Below, one piece after another: positions 8,545 to 18,163 of a stretch of DNA of 49,114 nucleotides. Under the pieces are notes generated by a model. That model was not told where the DNA came from. It was given only the letters and a program-made list of their open reading frames with translations, and did no database searches. The position numbers were made by a program, and so were the translations under genes. The DNA lies in NCBI GenBank assembly GCA_021849745.1, contig JAJZSN010000001.1, forward strand, positions 38,727 through 87,840, in the 5' to 3' direction. The stretch's first letter is position 1; each line of letters opens with the position of its first letter. The stretch is from Bacillota bacterium (GTDB lineage: Bacteria > Bacillota > GCA-003054495 > Carboxydocellales > JAJZSN01).

Positions 8545-9729
8545 CTATAACCGCTCCCTTAGAATCATCCTGGTAATTTTTTCCGGGTTGGCAACCTCAA
8601 TATCATCGGGGACACTTTGACCTGTAGTGATATATGATAAATTCTTCTTAGTCTTGTTAATAGCGTTTAGGATAACCCCACAAGAAGCAGTTTCGTCCAG
8701 TTTAGTGAAAATCAGACGGCCTATTTGGACATCTCCGTAACTATCTATAATCTCCAACATATCCCGGGCTTTGGTAGTAGCGCTTAGAACAAGGAATATT
8801 TCTGCTGGATGAACCACCTCTATAAAGTTTTTTAATTCAGCCATCTGGACTTCATTTTTGTGACTGCGCCCGGCAGTATCTATAATTACCAAATCTTTGT
8901 CACCATGGTTTTGCACAGCACTACTTAATTCCTGGGGGGTATAAACCACATCCACTGGGACACCGATGATTTCACCGAAGGTTTTGAGCTGTTCAACAGC
9001 GGCAATCCGATAGGTGTCGGCAGTTATCAAGGCCACTTTCTTTTTGTCCACAATGGAAAAGGTAGCAGCAAGCTTAGCAATGGTGGTGGTTTTTCCAACT
9101 CCGGTAGGACCTACCAGTACCACTGTTTGTCTGGTGGAATCCTTGCAGATAATGGGTTTAGGGCTTTTCATTGCCTTCTTGATGGCATCTTCAAGAGAAT
9201 GCTGAATTTTTTTGTCATCCAAAAAATCCTGGGGTTCCAGAGAGTCCTCCACTTTTTTCAGCAATTTCCTGATAAGTTTGTCCTCCACTTCATTGGTATA
9301 AAGGAGTTGGTAATATCTCTGTAAAGCCGGTGGATAGTCGCCTACCGGCCGCTGAAGATCCATCTGATTCATCATCTGGTGAATCATGTTCTTAAGATCG
9401 GAAAGTTCATGCTGAATCTCCGGCTTTTTTTCTTCAATCCTGTCCAAGGCCCCTTCCAGGTTATAGTCAATTCCTGTAGGAATAAAGGGCTTAGGTTTGT
9501 TGACCGGGTTGGCAGCAGGAGCAGGATTGCTTGCCCTGACAGGTTTCGGAGCAGTTTGGGTTTCTTCTATAGCCGCAGTTATTTCAATCATGGGCTTGCC
9601 GAATAGACCGAAAAAGCCCCCTTCTTTAAACTTACGGGTATGGATAATCACCGCATCTTTGCCCATCTCCAGTTTGACCTGAATCATGGCATCCTGCATC
9701 GTAGGGGCAACAAATCTTTTTACTTTCAT
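8545..9729 (-). CDS. flhF: Flagellar biosynthesis GTPase FlhF (SRP-like)
   Basis: 394 residues. The N-terminal basic B-domain is followed by a Pro/Ala-rich linker (about 58-85) and the NG domain of the signal-recognition-particle GTPase family. Visible motifs are G1 GPTGVGKTT (207-215), DTYRIAAVEQL (237-247), G3 DTAGR (283-287) and TKLDET. FlhF marks the site of flagellum assembly at the membrane. It lies directly between flhA and flhG, the usual order. Confidence 0.96.
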   Translation of the reverse strand: MKVKRFVAPTMQDAMIQVKLEMGKDAVIIHTRKFKEGGFFGLFGKPMIEITAAIEETQTAPKPVRASNPAPAANPVNKPKPFIPTGIDYNLEGALDRIEEKKPEIQHELSDLKNMIHQMMNQMDLQRPVGDYPPALQRYYQLLYTNEVEDKLIRKLLKKVEDSLEPQDFLDDKKIQHSLEDAIKKAMKSPKPIICKDSTRQTVVLVGPTGVGKTTTIAKLAATFSIVDKKKVALITADTYRIAAVEQLKTFGEIIGVPVDVVYTPQELSSAVQNHGDKDLVIIDTAGRSHKNEVQMAELKNFIEVVHPAEIFLVLSATTKARDMLEIIDSYGDVQIGRLIFTKLDETASCGVILNAINKTKKNLSYITTGQSVPDDIEVANPEKITRMILRERL

Positions 9730-9730
9730 G

Positions 9731-11806
9731 CTAGATGCTCACCATCCCTACAGATTGCACTTCAAGGTTACTGTCCAGTTCGTTATAGGATAAAACCACT
9801 AAACCGGGCAAGAACCTTTCCGTTAAACGTTTAAAATAAATTCTCACCACGGGTGAACACAGAACAACGGGTTGAAACCCTTGTTGTTTGACTTGTTCTA
9901 CCGCCTGGCCCAGATTATTAAAGAGATTTTGCGCTAGGTTTGGTTCCATAGCCACATATGAACCATGCTCGGTATGTTGGATGGATTCCCTAATGGTTTG
10001 TTCCAGGGCAGGATCCAGGGAGATTACATGGAGAACGGAGCCGGAAACATAAAGTTTGGTGATTTGCCGGGCTAGGGCCTGTCGGACGTACTCAGTGAGC
10101 ATTTCCGGGTCTTTGGTCAACCTGGCGTTATCAGCCAGGGTTTCTAAAATGGTGACCAAGTCCCTGATGGGTACCCGTTCCAATAACAAATTGGCCAAAA
10201 CCTTCTGGATTTCCCCGATGGTCATCAGGTTGGGAATCAGTTCTTCCACCACCGCCGGGTAAGTTTGTTTGATGTTATCAATCAGGCTTTGGACATCCTG
10301 ACGGCCCAAAATCTCGTGGGCATGGGTTTTGATAACCTCGGTGAGGTGAGTGGCCACCACTGAAGGAGGATCTACCACAGTATATCCTGATAATTCTGCC
10401 TGTTCTTTAAGGCTGGAATGGATCCATTTGGCCGGCAGACCGAAGGCCGGTTCCACCGTTTCGATGCCATCCAGGCCATCCTCTTCCAGTCCGGAGCTCA
10501 TGGCCAGGTAATGATCCACCATAACAATACCGTTGGCCACTTCCACACCTTTAATCTTGATGGAATAGGTGTTGGGTTTAAGCTGCATATTGTCCCTCAT
10601 GCGGATAGGCGGTAGGATAATGCCCATTTCCAGGGCACACTGGCGGCGAATCATAATGACCCTGTCCAGTAAGTCTCCTCCTTGATTAACATCAACCAGA
10701 GGAATCAAGGAATACCCCAAATCCAGTTCCATGGTATCCACGTTGAGGAGAGAAACTACATTCTCCGGTTTACGGGTTTCTTCCACTTCCTTCTCCAGGG
10801 CCAGGTCAGCCTCCTGTTGGGCGAGTTGCTTGACTCTATTCTGGTTGCTATAGGCTGTTAAGATTAGTACCCCGGCTAAGATAAGGAAGGGGGCTTTGGG
10901 TAAGCCCATAAGGGCCAATAAAACCAGCATGGCAGCCGCCAGATAAAGGGCTTTGGGGCGGGCGAAAATCTGGCCAATCAGTTCTTGTCCCAGGTTGGTC
11001 TCGGAACCGGCCCTAGTTACCACAATACCGGTGGCGGTGGAAATTAATAAGGCAGGAATCTGGGCAACCAGACCATCACCAATGGACAACAAGGTAAAAC
11101 GACTCAAGGCCTCATCCCAGGCCATACCTTTCATTAACATCCCAATAATGAAACCGCCAATAATATTAATAATAATAATGACAATAGCAGCGATGGCATC
11201 TCCTTTAACAAATTTACTGGCACCGTCCATGGCCCCGTAGAAATCTGCTTCCCGCTGAATTTTGTTCCTCCTGGCCTTGGCATCCTGTTCGTTGATCAGA
11301 CCGCTGTTGAGATCAGCGTCGATACTCATCTGTTTACCGGGCATGGCATCCAGAGTAAATCTGGCGGCCACTTCAGATACCCGTTCAGAGCCTTTAGTAA
11401 TAACCAAAAACTGAATAACGACCAGGATTAAAAAGATAACAAATCCCACAATGGCATTGCCACCCAGGACGAAATTACCGAAGGTCTCGATAACATGCCC
11501 CGCCCCCGCACCTCCGGAGTTTTCTCCCTGCAAAAGGATTAACCGAGTGGTGGCTACATTCAAGGACAGGCGAAACAAAGTGATTATCAACAATAATGTG
11601 GGAAACACTGAAAAATCCAGCGGTTCTTCCACATACATGGCTACAAGTAAGATAACCAAGGAAATACTAATATTGACAGTAATCATTACATCCAATACCT
11701 GCGGAGGAACCTTAATCACCATAATCATTATCGACAAAATAACGATACTGGCTACTGCGATATCACTATATTTAATTCCTTTGGCCAGAACCGATTGACG
11801 TGACAT
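9731..11806 (-). CDS. flhA: Flagellar type III export gate protein FlhA
   Basis: 691 residues, the family norm. The N-terminal half has about eight membrane helices and the conserved cytoplasmic FHIPEP-type loop (RFTLDAMPGKQMSIDADLN, about 150-170). The C-terminal half is the soluble domain that docks export chaperones and forms the nonameric ring. It begins around residue 345 (LLNVDTMELDLGYSLIPLV). FlhA couples proton motive force to export. One base separates its stop from the flhF start. Confidence 0.97.
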   Translation of the reverse strand: MSRQSVLAKGIKYSDIAVASIVILSIMIMVIKVPPQVLDVMITVNISISLVILLVAMYVEEPLDFSVFPTLLLIITLFRLSLNVATTRLILLQGENSGGAGAGHVIETFGNFVLGGNAIVGFVIFLILVVIQFLVITKGSERVSEVAARFTLDAMPGKQMSIDADLNSGLINEQDAKARRNKIQREADFYGAMDGASKFVKGDAIAAIVIIIINIIGGFIIGMLMKGMAWDEALSRFTLLSIGDGLVAQIPALLISTATGIVVTRAGSETNLGQELIGQIFARPKALYLAAAMLVLLALMGLPKAPFLILAGVLILTAYSNQNRVKQLAQQEADLALEKEVEETRKPENVVSLLNVDTMELDLGYSLIPLVDVNQGGDLLDRVIMIRRQCALEMGIILPPIRMRDNMQLKPNTYSIKIKGVEVANGIVMVDHYLAMSSGLEEDGLDGIETVEPAFGLPAKWIHSSLKEQAELSGYTVVDPPSVVATHLTEVIKTHAHEILGRQDVQSLIDNIKQTYPAVVEELIPNLMTIGEIQKVLANLLLERVPIRDLVTILETLADNARLTKDPEMLTEYVRQALARQITKLYVSGSVLHVISLDPALEQTIRESIQHTEHGSYVAMEPNLAQNLFNNLGQAVEQVKQQGFQPVVLCSPVVRIYFKRLTERFLPGLVVLSYNELDSNLEVQSVGMVSI

Positions 11807-11824
11807 TTGACCCTCCTGATATTC

Positions 11825-11846
11825 TTATCAGCAGCTATCAGCTGAA
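11825..11846 (-). repeat. Short heptamer array between flhB and flhA
   Basis: On the minus strand the units CAGCTGA, TAGCTGC and a degenerate third follow shortly after the flhB stop and run up to the flhA ribosome site. This is a short member of the (T/C)AGNNNN family. Confidence 0.7.
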
Positions 11847-11853
11847 AAACCTT

Positions 11854-12960
11854 TTAAGCCCTGCCCCTGAGCTTATACACAAAAGCCAGTACCTCAGCCA
11901 CTGCCTGGAAGAGTTCGGGGGGGATTAATTCCCCGATGTCACAGGACTTGAAAAGGGCTTGGGCCAGGGGTTTGTTTTCAACTATCGCAACATTATGTTC
12001 CTTGGCTTTTTCTTTAATCTTTTGGGCCACTAGATCCTGACCTTTAGCCACTACTATGGGTGCATTCATGGTTTGACCATCATACTTGATGGCTAAAGCA
12101 TAATGGGTGGGGTTGGTGATGACCACATCTGCTTTGGGAACCTCCTGCATCATCCGGCGCAGAGCCATTTGACGCTGTTTTTCCTTAATTTTACCCTTGA
12201 TTTGAGGATTGCCCTCCACCTGTTTATATTCTTCTTTTACCTCTTGCTTACTCATGCGCAGGGAGCGGTTGAACTCCCATCGTTGGAAGGCAAAATCAAT
12301 TACCGCTAAAACCAGTAACAGCAGTCCTACCTGGAGAGCAATTTTAACAGTCAATTGACCAATGAAAACCAAAGAGGCCCGAATATCCATATCCAGCATT
12401 TTAGGAAAAATATCAAATTCAAGACTAATGGCCCTATATACGATATAACCTACTGCCCCGATTTTAATTAACGATTTAAACAATTCCATTAAAGAACGTC
12501 TGGAAAAAATTCGTTTAAAACCTGTAATGGGGTTAAGGGTTTCCAGTTTAGGAATCAAGGGTTGGGTGCTAAACAAAAATCCAACCTGAAGATAGTTGGC
12601 CACAATCCCTGCAACTAATACGGTTAAAATTAAAGGTAGCAGCATTTTACCACTTAGCACAATTACAGATATACCAATAGACATTACGTAATCAACAGTA
12701 AATTCCTGAGTATTATGAAGTTGCCCCAGAAAAGACCGAGTGAAATTTTGTAACTCTTCAAACATATAAGGAAAAAATATTTTTATGGCCAGAAAGCCGG
12801 TTAAAAGAATCAGGGCCGAATTAACCTCAGGACTTTTGGCAACCTGCCCTTTACCCCTGGCATCCTGCCGACGTTTGGGGGTAGCTTCTTCTGTCTTCTC
12901 TTGGGAGAAAAACTGCAAATTGAGGGGGATGTAACCCCGGTCCCGGAGAAGTTGACGCAT
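11854..12960 (-). CDS. flhB: Flagellar export switch protein FlhB
   Basis: 368 residues. A basic N-terminal segment (EEATPKRRQDARGKGQVAKS, about 24-43) is followed by four hydrophobic segments (about 48-65, 92-125, 165-182, 197-225). The cytoplasmic domain contains the NPTH autocleavage motif at residues 283-286 (VVITNPTHYALAIKY). Cleavage there switches export from rod/hook to filament substrates, in concert with FliK. Located between fliR and flhA. Confidence 0.97.
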   Translation of the reverse strand: MRQLLRDRGYIPLNLQFFSQEKTEEATPKRRQDARGKGQVAKSPEVNSALILLTGFLAIKIFFPYMFEELQNFTRSFLGQLHNTQEFTVDYVMSIGISVIVLSGKMLLPLILTVLVAGIVANYLQVGFLFSTQPLIPKLETLNPITGFKRIFSRRSLMELFKSLIKIGAVGYIVYRAISLEFDIFPKMLDMDIRASLVFIGQLTVKIALQVGLLLLVLAVIDFAFQRWEFNRSLRMSKQEVKEEYKQVEGNPQIKGKIKEKQRQMALRRMMQEVPKADVVITNPTHYALAIKYDGQTMNAPIVVAKGQDLVAQKIKEKAKEHNVAIVENKPLAQALFKSCDIGELIPPELFQAVAEVLAFVYKLRGRA

Positions 12961-12973
12961 AATCTACCTCACT

Positions 12974-13750
12974 CTAGATGGTTCTTAACAAATTGATTAA
13001 ATCGCTATAGGTTTTGTTAAAGAGTATTTCCATCATAAACAAATACAAAGGTAAAGATAACATTATTACTACTAGACCCACCGCAATTTTCAAAGGTAAG
13101 CCCACGATGAATACATTCATCTGGGGCACTGTCCTGGCGATTAGGCCTAGGGCGATATCGACAACAAAGAGGGCTCCTACCACCGGCAAACTAATCTTAA
13201 CAGCGAGGAGAAATACTCCGGCAGCCATTTTCATCATATAGCCCACTAGGGATCCAGTAAAACCAAAAGCAGTAAGAGGAACCAACTGATAACTATGGTA
13301 TAAAGCGCTTAAAACCAGGTGATGACCATTGGTAGTCAGAAATAATAATAAGGCCAGAATATACTTGAAGTTACCTATAAGGGGTATAGGTGTTCCATGC
13401 ATGGGATCCATTACATTAACAATGGCAAACCCCATTTGCATGTCTATGGCTGTTCCGGCTAACTGGATACCGGCAAAAATCATTTGGGCCGCAAACCCGA
13501 TAATTAACCCTAGCATTAACTCCCCAGCCACCAGCAGACCAAAATTCCAAATATCCTCAGGCAATGGATGGACCGGCGGTTTAACCACAGGAAAAATTAT
13601 CAGGGCCACTAAACCAGATAAGCCAATCTTCATTTGCGGCGGAATACCGCGGCTGGAGAAAATCGGAGCGGTGGAAAAAATCCCGGTAACCCGGGCCAGA
13701 ACCAAGAGAAAAAAATCAATCTTATTGGCTACCAGTCCCATAAACTCCAC
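12974..13750 (-). CDS. fliR: Flagellar type III export protein FliR
   Basis: 258 residues from GTG 13750, which has GGAGG seven bases upstream. The longer frame from 13825 would run through the fliQ end and a heptamer array and add unrelated residues, so it was not used. It is highly hydrophobic with about six membrane segments. The family stretch ARVTGIFSTAPIFSSRGIP lies near the N-terminus and GLPLKIAVGLVVI near the C-terminus. FliR forms the export gate core with FliP and FliQ. Its start lies just beyond the fliQ stop and an intervening TAGCTNN array. Confidence 0.95.
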   Translation of the reverse strand: MEFMGLVANKIDFFLLVLARVTGIFSTAPIFSSRGIPPQMKIGLSGLVALIIFPVVKPPVHPLPEDIWNFGLLVAGELMLGLIIGFAAQMIFAGIQLAGTAIDMQMGFAIVNVMDPMHGTPIPLIGNFKYILALLLFLTTNGHHLVLSALYHSYQLVPLTAFGFTGSLVGYMMKMAAGVFLLAVKISLPVVGALFVVDIALGLIARTVPQMNVFIVGLPLKIAVGLVVIMLSLPLYLFMMEILFNKTYSDLINLLRTI

Positions 13751-13764
13751 GGCTATGCCTCCAA

Positions 13765-13787
13765 TTAGCTGATAGCTACCAGCTAAA
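13765..13787 (-). repeat. TAGCTNN heptamer array at the end of fliQ
   Basis: Minus-strand units TAGCTGG, TAGCTAT and CAGCTAA lead directly into the GGAGG of fliR. The second TAG is the fliQ stop codon, so the terminal Ser-Trp of FliQ is encoded inside the array. Confidence 0.8.
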
Positions 13788-14045
13788 TTTATGTAAGTTG
13801 AGGAGAATGCTATTAGTGAAACCAACCAGAATGTTCATCATCCAGGGTCCGAAAAGTACTACTGCCAATAAAGCCACAACAATCTTGGGTGCAAAGGTCA
13901 TGGTTTGCTCCTGAATCTGGGTGGTGGCCTGAAAGATACTGATAATTAAACCAATTACCAAAGTACCCAGCAGGATAGGAGATGAAACCAGAAGTACGGT
14001 TAACAGGGCCTCCCGTCCCAAGTAAATAATGATATCCTGGGTCAC
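13776..14045 (-). CDS. fliQ: Flagellar type III export protein FliQ
   Basis: 89 residues, two membrane helices (about 14-38 and 52-75), typical FliQ size. The family stretch is SPILLGTLVIGLIISIFQATTQIQEQTMTF. It is part of the FliPQR export gate. Starts at ATG 14045 shortly after fliP. The last two residues (Ser-Trp) and the stop come from a heptamer repeat array, so the C-terminus may have been altered by array growth. Confidence 0.95.
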   Translation of the reverse strand: MTQDIIIYLGREALLTVLLVSSPILLGTLVIGLIISIFQATTQIQEQTMTFAPKIVVALLAVVLFGPWMMNILVGFTNSILLNLHKFSW

Positions 14046-14061
14046 TAAATTTCCCCCCTAA

Positions 14062-14829
14062 TCATTGAAAACTCATCACCAGGGAACGAACAATCAGGTG
14101 CCAGCCATCCACCATTACAAAAAGTAGCAACTTGAAAGGAAGAGATATCATCATAGGCGGCAGCATCATCATCCCCATGGACATGAGGGCACTGGCAACA
14201 ATCATATCAATAACGATAAAAGGTATAAAAATCATAAAGCCGATTTGGAAAGCAGTTTTTAATTCGCTTATAGCAAAAGCAGGAATAAGAACATATGTAG
14301 GAATATCCCGGTAGGTTTTCGGACGTTCAATCTGGGCTAATTTTACAAAAAGGGCCAAATCTTTCTCCCTGGTTTGTTTGAACATAAATACCCTGATAGG
14401 TTCCTGGGCTTTACGAAAGGCTTCTTCCTGAGTTATCTTACCATTTAGGTAAGGCTGTAAAGCATCCTGATTTACCTGACTCCAGGTGGGCATCATGATA
14501 AAAAAGGTTAAAAACAATGCTAAACCAACCAATAATTGATTAGGCGGCATCTGTTGCGTGGAAAGGGCGCTGCGCATAAATGATAAAACCACCACAATTC
14601 TGGTAAAACTAGTGGTTAAAATAAGAATGGCCGGCGCCAGAGATAAGATGGTTAACAAAAAAAGAACTTGTAGGCTTACAGAAACGTCTTGGGGATTATT
14701 ACTACCCTCTAGCCCCATACTGATTGTGGGTAATGCTACCGGTTCTGCTGAGGCAGGGGTTAATGATAATAACAAAAAAAATGCGATAGCCGGTAGAAGA
14801 AAAAATATTCTAGTCCAGGGTTTATTCAT
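14062..14829 (-). CDS. fliP: Flagellar type III export protein FliP
   Basis: 255 residues with a cleavable signal-peptide-like N-terminus (about 1-28, ending SASAEP-like at PASAEP), as known for FliP, then four membrane segments. The family signatures are [17 protein letters not shown] (about 76-92) and [22 protein letters not shown] (about 198-219). It forms the core ring of the flagellar export gate. The start is one base after the fliO stop. Confidence 0.97.
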   Translation of the reverse strand: MNKPWTRIFFLLPAIAFFLLLSLTPASAEPVALPTISMGLEGSNNPQDVSVSLQVLFLLTILSLAPAILILTTSFTRIVVVLSFMRSALSTQQMPPNQLLVGLALFLTFFIMMPTWSQVNQDALQPYLNGKITQEEAFRKAQEPIRVFMFKQTREKDLALFVKLAQIERPKTYRDIPTYVLIPAFAISELKTAFQIGFMIFIPFIVIDMIVASALMSMGMMMLPPMMISLPFKLLLFVMVDGWHLIVRSLVMSFQ

Positions 14830-14830
14830 A

Positions 14831-15487
14831 CTACTTATCCCCCTGGTTTTCTTTATTTCCGGAAATTTTAGTTATTTCCTGAAGTTTCTTAACCTGATCT
14901 TGAATATGGGTTTTAAAAGTTTCCTGTTCCGTTAGGTTGGTAACAGATTTGTTGCCCATAAGCTTAGCCAGCCATTGGGTGAAACCAGGTTTAATAGCCT
15001 GTAATTGTTGTTTTTCAATAAAGGTAAGCTGCATATCTTCAATAAGCTCCCGGTCGGTAATTTCGCTGATTACCGTAATGGCGTTCTCAGTAACACCGAG
15101 TATATAAACCTTGCCGACTACTTCGGTGATGAATAACCCCTTATTTAAACCAAGGGATTGTTGTTCGTAAATCTTAATCCATTCCCCTTGAGAGCGAAAT
15201 TGCAGATTGTTTTTCATAAACTTGGCCGTAAGATATGCTAGACCCCCAATGACCAGCAAACTAACGAGAATCTGAACAATTGAGCTGACAATACTGTAGC
15301 CTCCGGTAGGGACCTCATAATTCAACTCAGTGCCCTGATAGGGTTTGGCCTCAATATTTTCGGCGGGGGCGGCCCAAGCCGTGCCCTGCCAATAAACATT
15401 TACGGTTGCGAATAGAAGGATAACCACTATGCATATTAATAGCAATGGTTGCCGAGAATGGTTCAATGGGGTTGTCCTCCTTTCCAA
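14831..15487 (-). CDS. fliO: Flagellar biosynthesis protein FliO
   Basis: 218 residues. There is an N-terminal hydrophobic segment (about 14-36), then a second membrane helix (about 65-87, [22 protein letters not shown]). A cytoplasmic domain with the FliO pattern [24 protein letters not shown] (about 112-135) follows. FliO aids assembly of the FliP ring. The gene lies between cheY and fliP, the usual Gram-positive position. Confidence 0.9.
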   Translation of the reverse strand: MERRTTPLNHSRQPLLLICIVVILLFATVNVYWQGTAWAAPAENIEAKPYQGTELNYEVPTGGYSIVSSIVQILVSLLVIGGLAYLTAKFMKNNLQFRSQGEWIKIYEQQSLGLNKGLFITEVVGKVYILGVTENAITVISEITDRELIEDMQLTFIEKQQLQAIKPGFTQWLAKLMGNKSVTNLTEQETFKTHIQDQVKKLQEITKISGNKENQGDK

Positions 15488-15496
15488 CAGTTCCTC

Positions 15497-15856
15497 CTAT
15501 TCCAGGGCTTTTCTGACAGCTTCGATTACTCTATCAGGCTGAAAGGGTTTCACGATAAAATCCTTCGCCCCTGCTTGAATTGCATCGATAACCATAGCCT
15601 GTTGCCCCATTGCGCTACACATAATGATTCTGGACTTGGGATCAATCTTCCTAATCTCTTTTACTGCAGTGATACCATCCATCTCGGGCATGGTAATATC
15701 CATGGTAGTTAAATCCGGACGCGTCTCCTTGAATTTTTCAACCGCTTGAACCCCGTTTTCTGCTTCCCCAACAATAGTAAATCCATTCTTGCTTAAAATA
15801 TCCTTAATCATCATTCGCATAAAAGCGGCATCATCAACAATCAAGACCCGCGGCAT
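15497..15856 (-). CDS. cheY: Chemotaxis response regulator CheY
   Basis: 119 residues, a single receiver domain. The acidic pair is Asp8-Asp9, the phospho-acceptor Asp53 (LTTMDITMPEMDG), the switch Ser/Thr lies in IIMCSAMG and the conserved Lys in DFIVKPF. CheY-P binds FliM/FliY to change motor rotation and is dephosphorylated by FliY and CheC. It lies between fliY and fliO, as in Bacillus. Confidence 0.96.
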   Translation of the reverse strand: MPRVLIVDDAAFMRMMIKDILSKNGFTIVGEAENGVQAVEKFKETRPDLTTMDITMPEMDGITAVKEIRKIDPKSRIIMCSAMGQQAMVIDAIQAGAKDFIVKPFQPDRVIEAVRKALE

Positions 15857-15876
15857 TTTGATTCCTCCTCAATTCA

Positions 15877-17139
15877 TTACTGTAGGTTTGTTACTCTTTC
15901 CATGGGACTAACAATATCCGTTATTCTAATTCCAAAGTTTTCATCAATAACTACCACTTCACCTTTAGCCAGCAATTTGCCATTTACCAGCAGGTCAACA
16001 GGTTCTCCAGCCAGTTTGTCCAACTCCACCACTGCCCCGGGTGCTAAAGCTAATATTTCCCTAATTGTCTTACGGGTCTTGCCCAGTTCCACTGTAACCT
16101 GCAATGGAACATCCATTATCAAACTGATGTTACCCTGGTCAGTAGCGCCGGTCTGACTATTCAATTGGGTAAATTGTACAGGTTGTACGGTAACCGAACC
16201 TTGGTTACCCTTCTGATTCCCAGCCATAAACGCATCAACTCCTTGTTGTTGCCCCGCCGTCGGAGTAACAGTATTGGCAAAAGCGGTTCCCCCTTGGGGT
16301 TCTGGGATTACCGGCGTAACCTCGGGGATATCCAAAGGGATATCCAATGGGATATCCAATGGGATGTCCTGAGTTGAGATACTTTGCGTTGGAATATTAC
16401 CGTCGTTAACCTGTTGAATGAGATTGCTAACCATTTCCCTGGCAAATTCCAGTGGAAAAACCTGCATAATTTCACTCACAACTAAATCAGCAATTTCCAT
16501 TTTAAAACCAATTTTTATAATTTTCTGTTCTTGCTCTTCTTCAGTTTCACACAAAGGTTCGGAAGCAAGATTAACCTGTTTGACTATAGGTGACGCTATA
16601 TCAATTCGGCTATCCAAAACCGAAGAGATAGCTGTGCAAGAAGAACCCATCATCTGGTTCATTGCTTCACCGATTGCGCTTAAATGAATATCACTAAGTT
16701 CCTGGGGAGGATTGATACCATCGTTGCCCATCATCAAATCTGCTATAATAGCAGCATCGGAATACCTGATTACCAGCAAACTGCTACCAGCCAAACCAGT
16801 GGTATACTTAACATTAACTACGACAAAAGGCAGTGGGTACTGGCTTTGCAACCTGGCATAGGTGGTAACTTCGGCTTGAGGGGTTGTAATGTCAATCCTG
16901 TGATTAAGCAGGGTGGAAAGGGCTGTAGCCGCCGACCCCATGGATATATTTGATACTTCACCTAAAGCATCAATTTCCATCGGTGTCAAGAACTCATCAG
17001 GAGTATTGATTTGCTCAAACTTTTCCGCTACTGTTTCTGCTAATACCGGTTCCTCTATGATTGGTTCCTCTGTATTTGCGGTATTAGCAGACTTTAATAG
17101 GGCATCAATCTCTTCCTGGGAAAGGAAACCGTTACTCAT
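15877..17139 (-). CDS. fliY: Flagellar switch protein / CheY-P phosphatase FliY
   Basis: About 420 residues from ATG 17139 (MSNGFLSQEEIDALL). That N-terminus matches the CheY-P-binding peptide of the family, and an AAGGAG lies 12 bases upstream; the longer frame from 17217 only re-reads fliM. Two CheC-type active-site helices, EVSNISMGSAATAL and EAMNQMMGSSCTAI, lie in the middle domain. The C-terminal about 75 residues are a FliN/SPOA switch domain (LDVPLQVTVELGKTRKTI-like). The linker contains a tandem Asp-Ile-Pro-Leu repeat. Overlaps the fliM end by eight bases. Confidence 0.95.
   Translation of the reverse strand: MSNGFLSQEEIDALLKSANTANTEEPIIEEPVLAETVAEKFEQINTPDEFLTPMEIDALGEVSNISMGSAATALSTLLNHRIDITTPQAEVTTYARLQSQYPLPFVVVNVKYTTGLAGSSLLVIRYSDAAIIADLMMGNDGINPPQELSDIHLSAIGEAMNQMMGSSCTAISSVLDSRIDIASPIVKQVNLASEPLCETEEEQEQKIIKIGFKMEIADLVVSEIMQVFPLEFAREMVSNLIQQVNDGNIPTQSISTQDIPLDIPLDIPLDIPEVTPVIPEPQGGTAFANTVTPTAGQQQGVDAFMAGNQKGNQGSVTVQPVQFTQLNSQTGATDQGNISLIMDVPLQVTVELGKTRKTIREILALAPGAVVELDKLAGEPVDLLVNGKLLAKGEVVVIDENFGIRITDIVSPMERVTNLQ
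16330..16372 (-). repeat. 12-bp tandem repeat inside fliY encoding (Asp-Ile-Pro-Leu)n
   Basis: Near-identical 12-base units (plus-strand core GGATATCCAATG) are repeated about three to four times. They keep the reading frame and give a run of DIPL tetrapeptides in the linker between the CheC-like and FliN-like domains. Copy-number change would lengthen or shorten the linker without a frameshift. Confidence 0.85.
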
Positions 17140-18136
17140 CGCCTTCATCATCTCCTTCCCTGGCCACTCCCGTGATTTGAATAGCCACCCGGCTACCGGC
17201 CAAACCTGGTAAGCCATAAAATTTAATTTTTGAACCGACTAATATTTCAATAGGTTCATTGATGGATTTGTTGATTTGAATAACGTCACCTTTATGTAAT
17301 TCAAGCAGTTCGCCGATTGATATGGTGGCCGTACCTAACCGCCCAATCAAAGGAACTTTAACCTTCTCCACCCTCTGTTTCAAAGTTTCAATATGTTCAC
17401 TGGTGGCTTTGCGGGAAGTGCTGGAATACCAAAAGTGGGCTGTCAACTTAGAAATGATAGGTTCCAAGACAATATAGGGTATACAAATGGTCATCAGGCC
17501 TTCTCTTTCACCTATTTTGGTTTCTAAAGTGACCATAACCACCATCTCGGTAGGTGAAACAATTTGGGCGAACTGGGGGTTGGATTCAATCACTTCCAGC
17601 TTAGGATTGAACTGGACAATATTTTCCCAGGCTTCAGCCAACAGGTCCAAGATGTTGTTGATTACCCGCTCTACCACTGATCTTTCAATATCGGTAAGTC
17701 CCCGCATTTTCTCCGGCGCTTCCCCCGGCCCGCCAAAAAGACGGTCAATTATAGTAAAAGCTATTCCGGGGTTAATTTCCAAAATAATATTGCCTTCTAA
17801 GGGTTCAACGGTGACAACATTCATGATAGTAGGATTAGGAATGGAACCAACCACTTCTTCGTAAGTCAGCTGTTCTACCGAAACCACGTTAATTTGGACA
17901 ATGGTTCTTAGGTGGGCCGAAAAGTAAGTGGTAACCAGGCGGCAAAAACTTTCGTGAATGGCTTGGATGGTATGTAATTGTTCCTTGGAAAATTTATTAG
18001 GACGCTTAAAATCATAAACTTTAATAGCCAGACTTTTTTCCTGGCTAGCGTTCTTAGCCTTTTCAGCATTGGTTTCGCCGGTGCTTAAGGCTGATAAAAG
18101 GGCATCTATTTCCGCCTGGGACAGAATCTCGGTCAC
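17132..18136 (-). CDS. fliM: Flagellar motor switch protein FliM
   Basis: 334 residues. The N-terminal CheY-P docking peptide LSQAEIDALLSAL spans residues 5-17. The central CheC-like domain without phosphatase residues includes ERSVVERVINNILDLLAEAW. The C-terminal SPOA/FliN-like domain (about 260-325) includes VPLIGRLGTATISIGELLELHKGDVI. It forms the C-ring with FliG and FliY. The start is ATG with GGAGGTG upstream. Overlaps fliY. Confidence 0.97.
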   Translation of the reverse strand: MTEILSQAEIDALLSALSTGETNAEKAKNASQEKSLAIKVYDFKRPNKFSKEQLHTIQAIHESFCRLVTTYFSAHLRTIVQINVVSVEQLTYEEVVGSIPNPTIMNVVTVEPLEGNIILEINPGIAFTIIDRLFGGPGEAPEKMRGLTDIERSVVERVINNILDLLAEAWENIVQFNPKLEVIESNPQFAQIVSPTEMVVMVTLETKIGEREGLMTICIPYIVLEPIISKLTAHFWYSSTSRKATSEHIETLKQRVEKVKVPLIGRLGTATISIGELLELHKGDVIQINKSINEPIEILVGSKIKFYGLPGLAGSRVAIQITGVAREGDDEGDE

Positions 18137-18163
18137 AATTGGTTCACCTCCCTCATGTGAAAA

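Noticed and set aside
13751..13825. FliR start at 13825
   Set aside because: It reads through the fliQ end and a heptamer array; GTG 13750 has a well spaced GGAGG.
17140..17217. FliY start at 17217
   Set aside because: The added 26 residues come from fliM in another frame; the EIDALL docking peptide follows the ATG at 17139.
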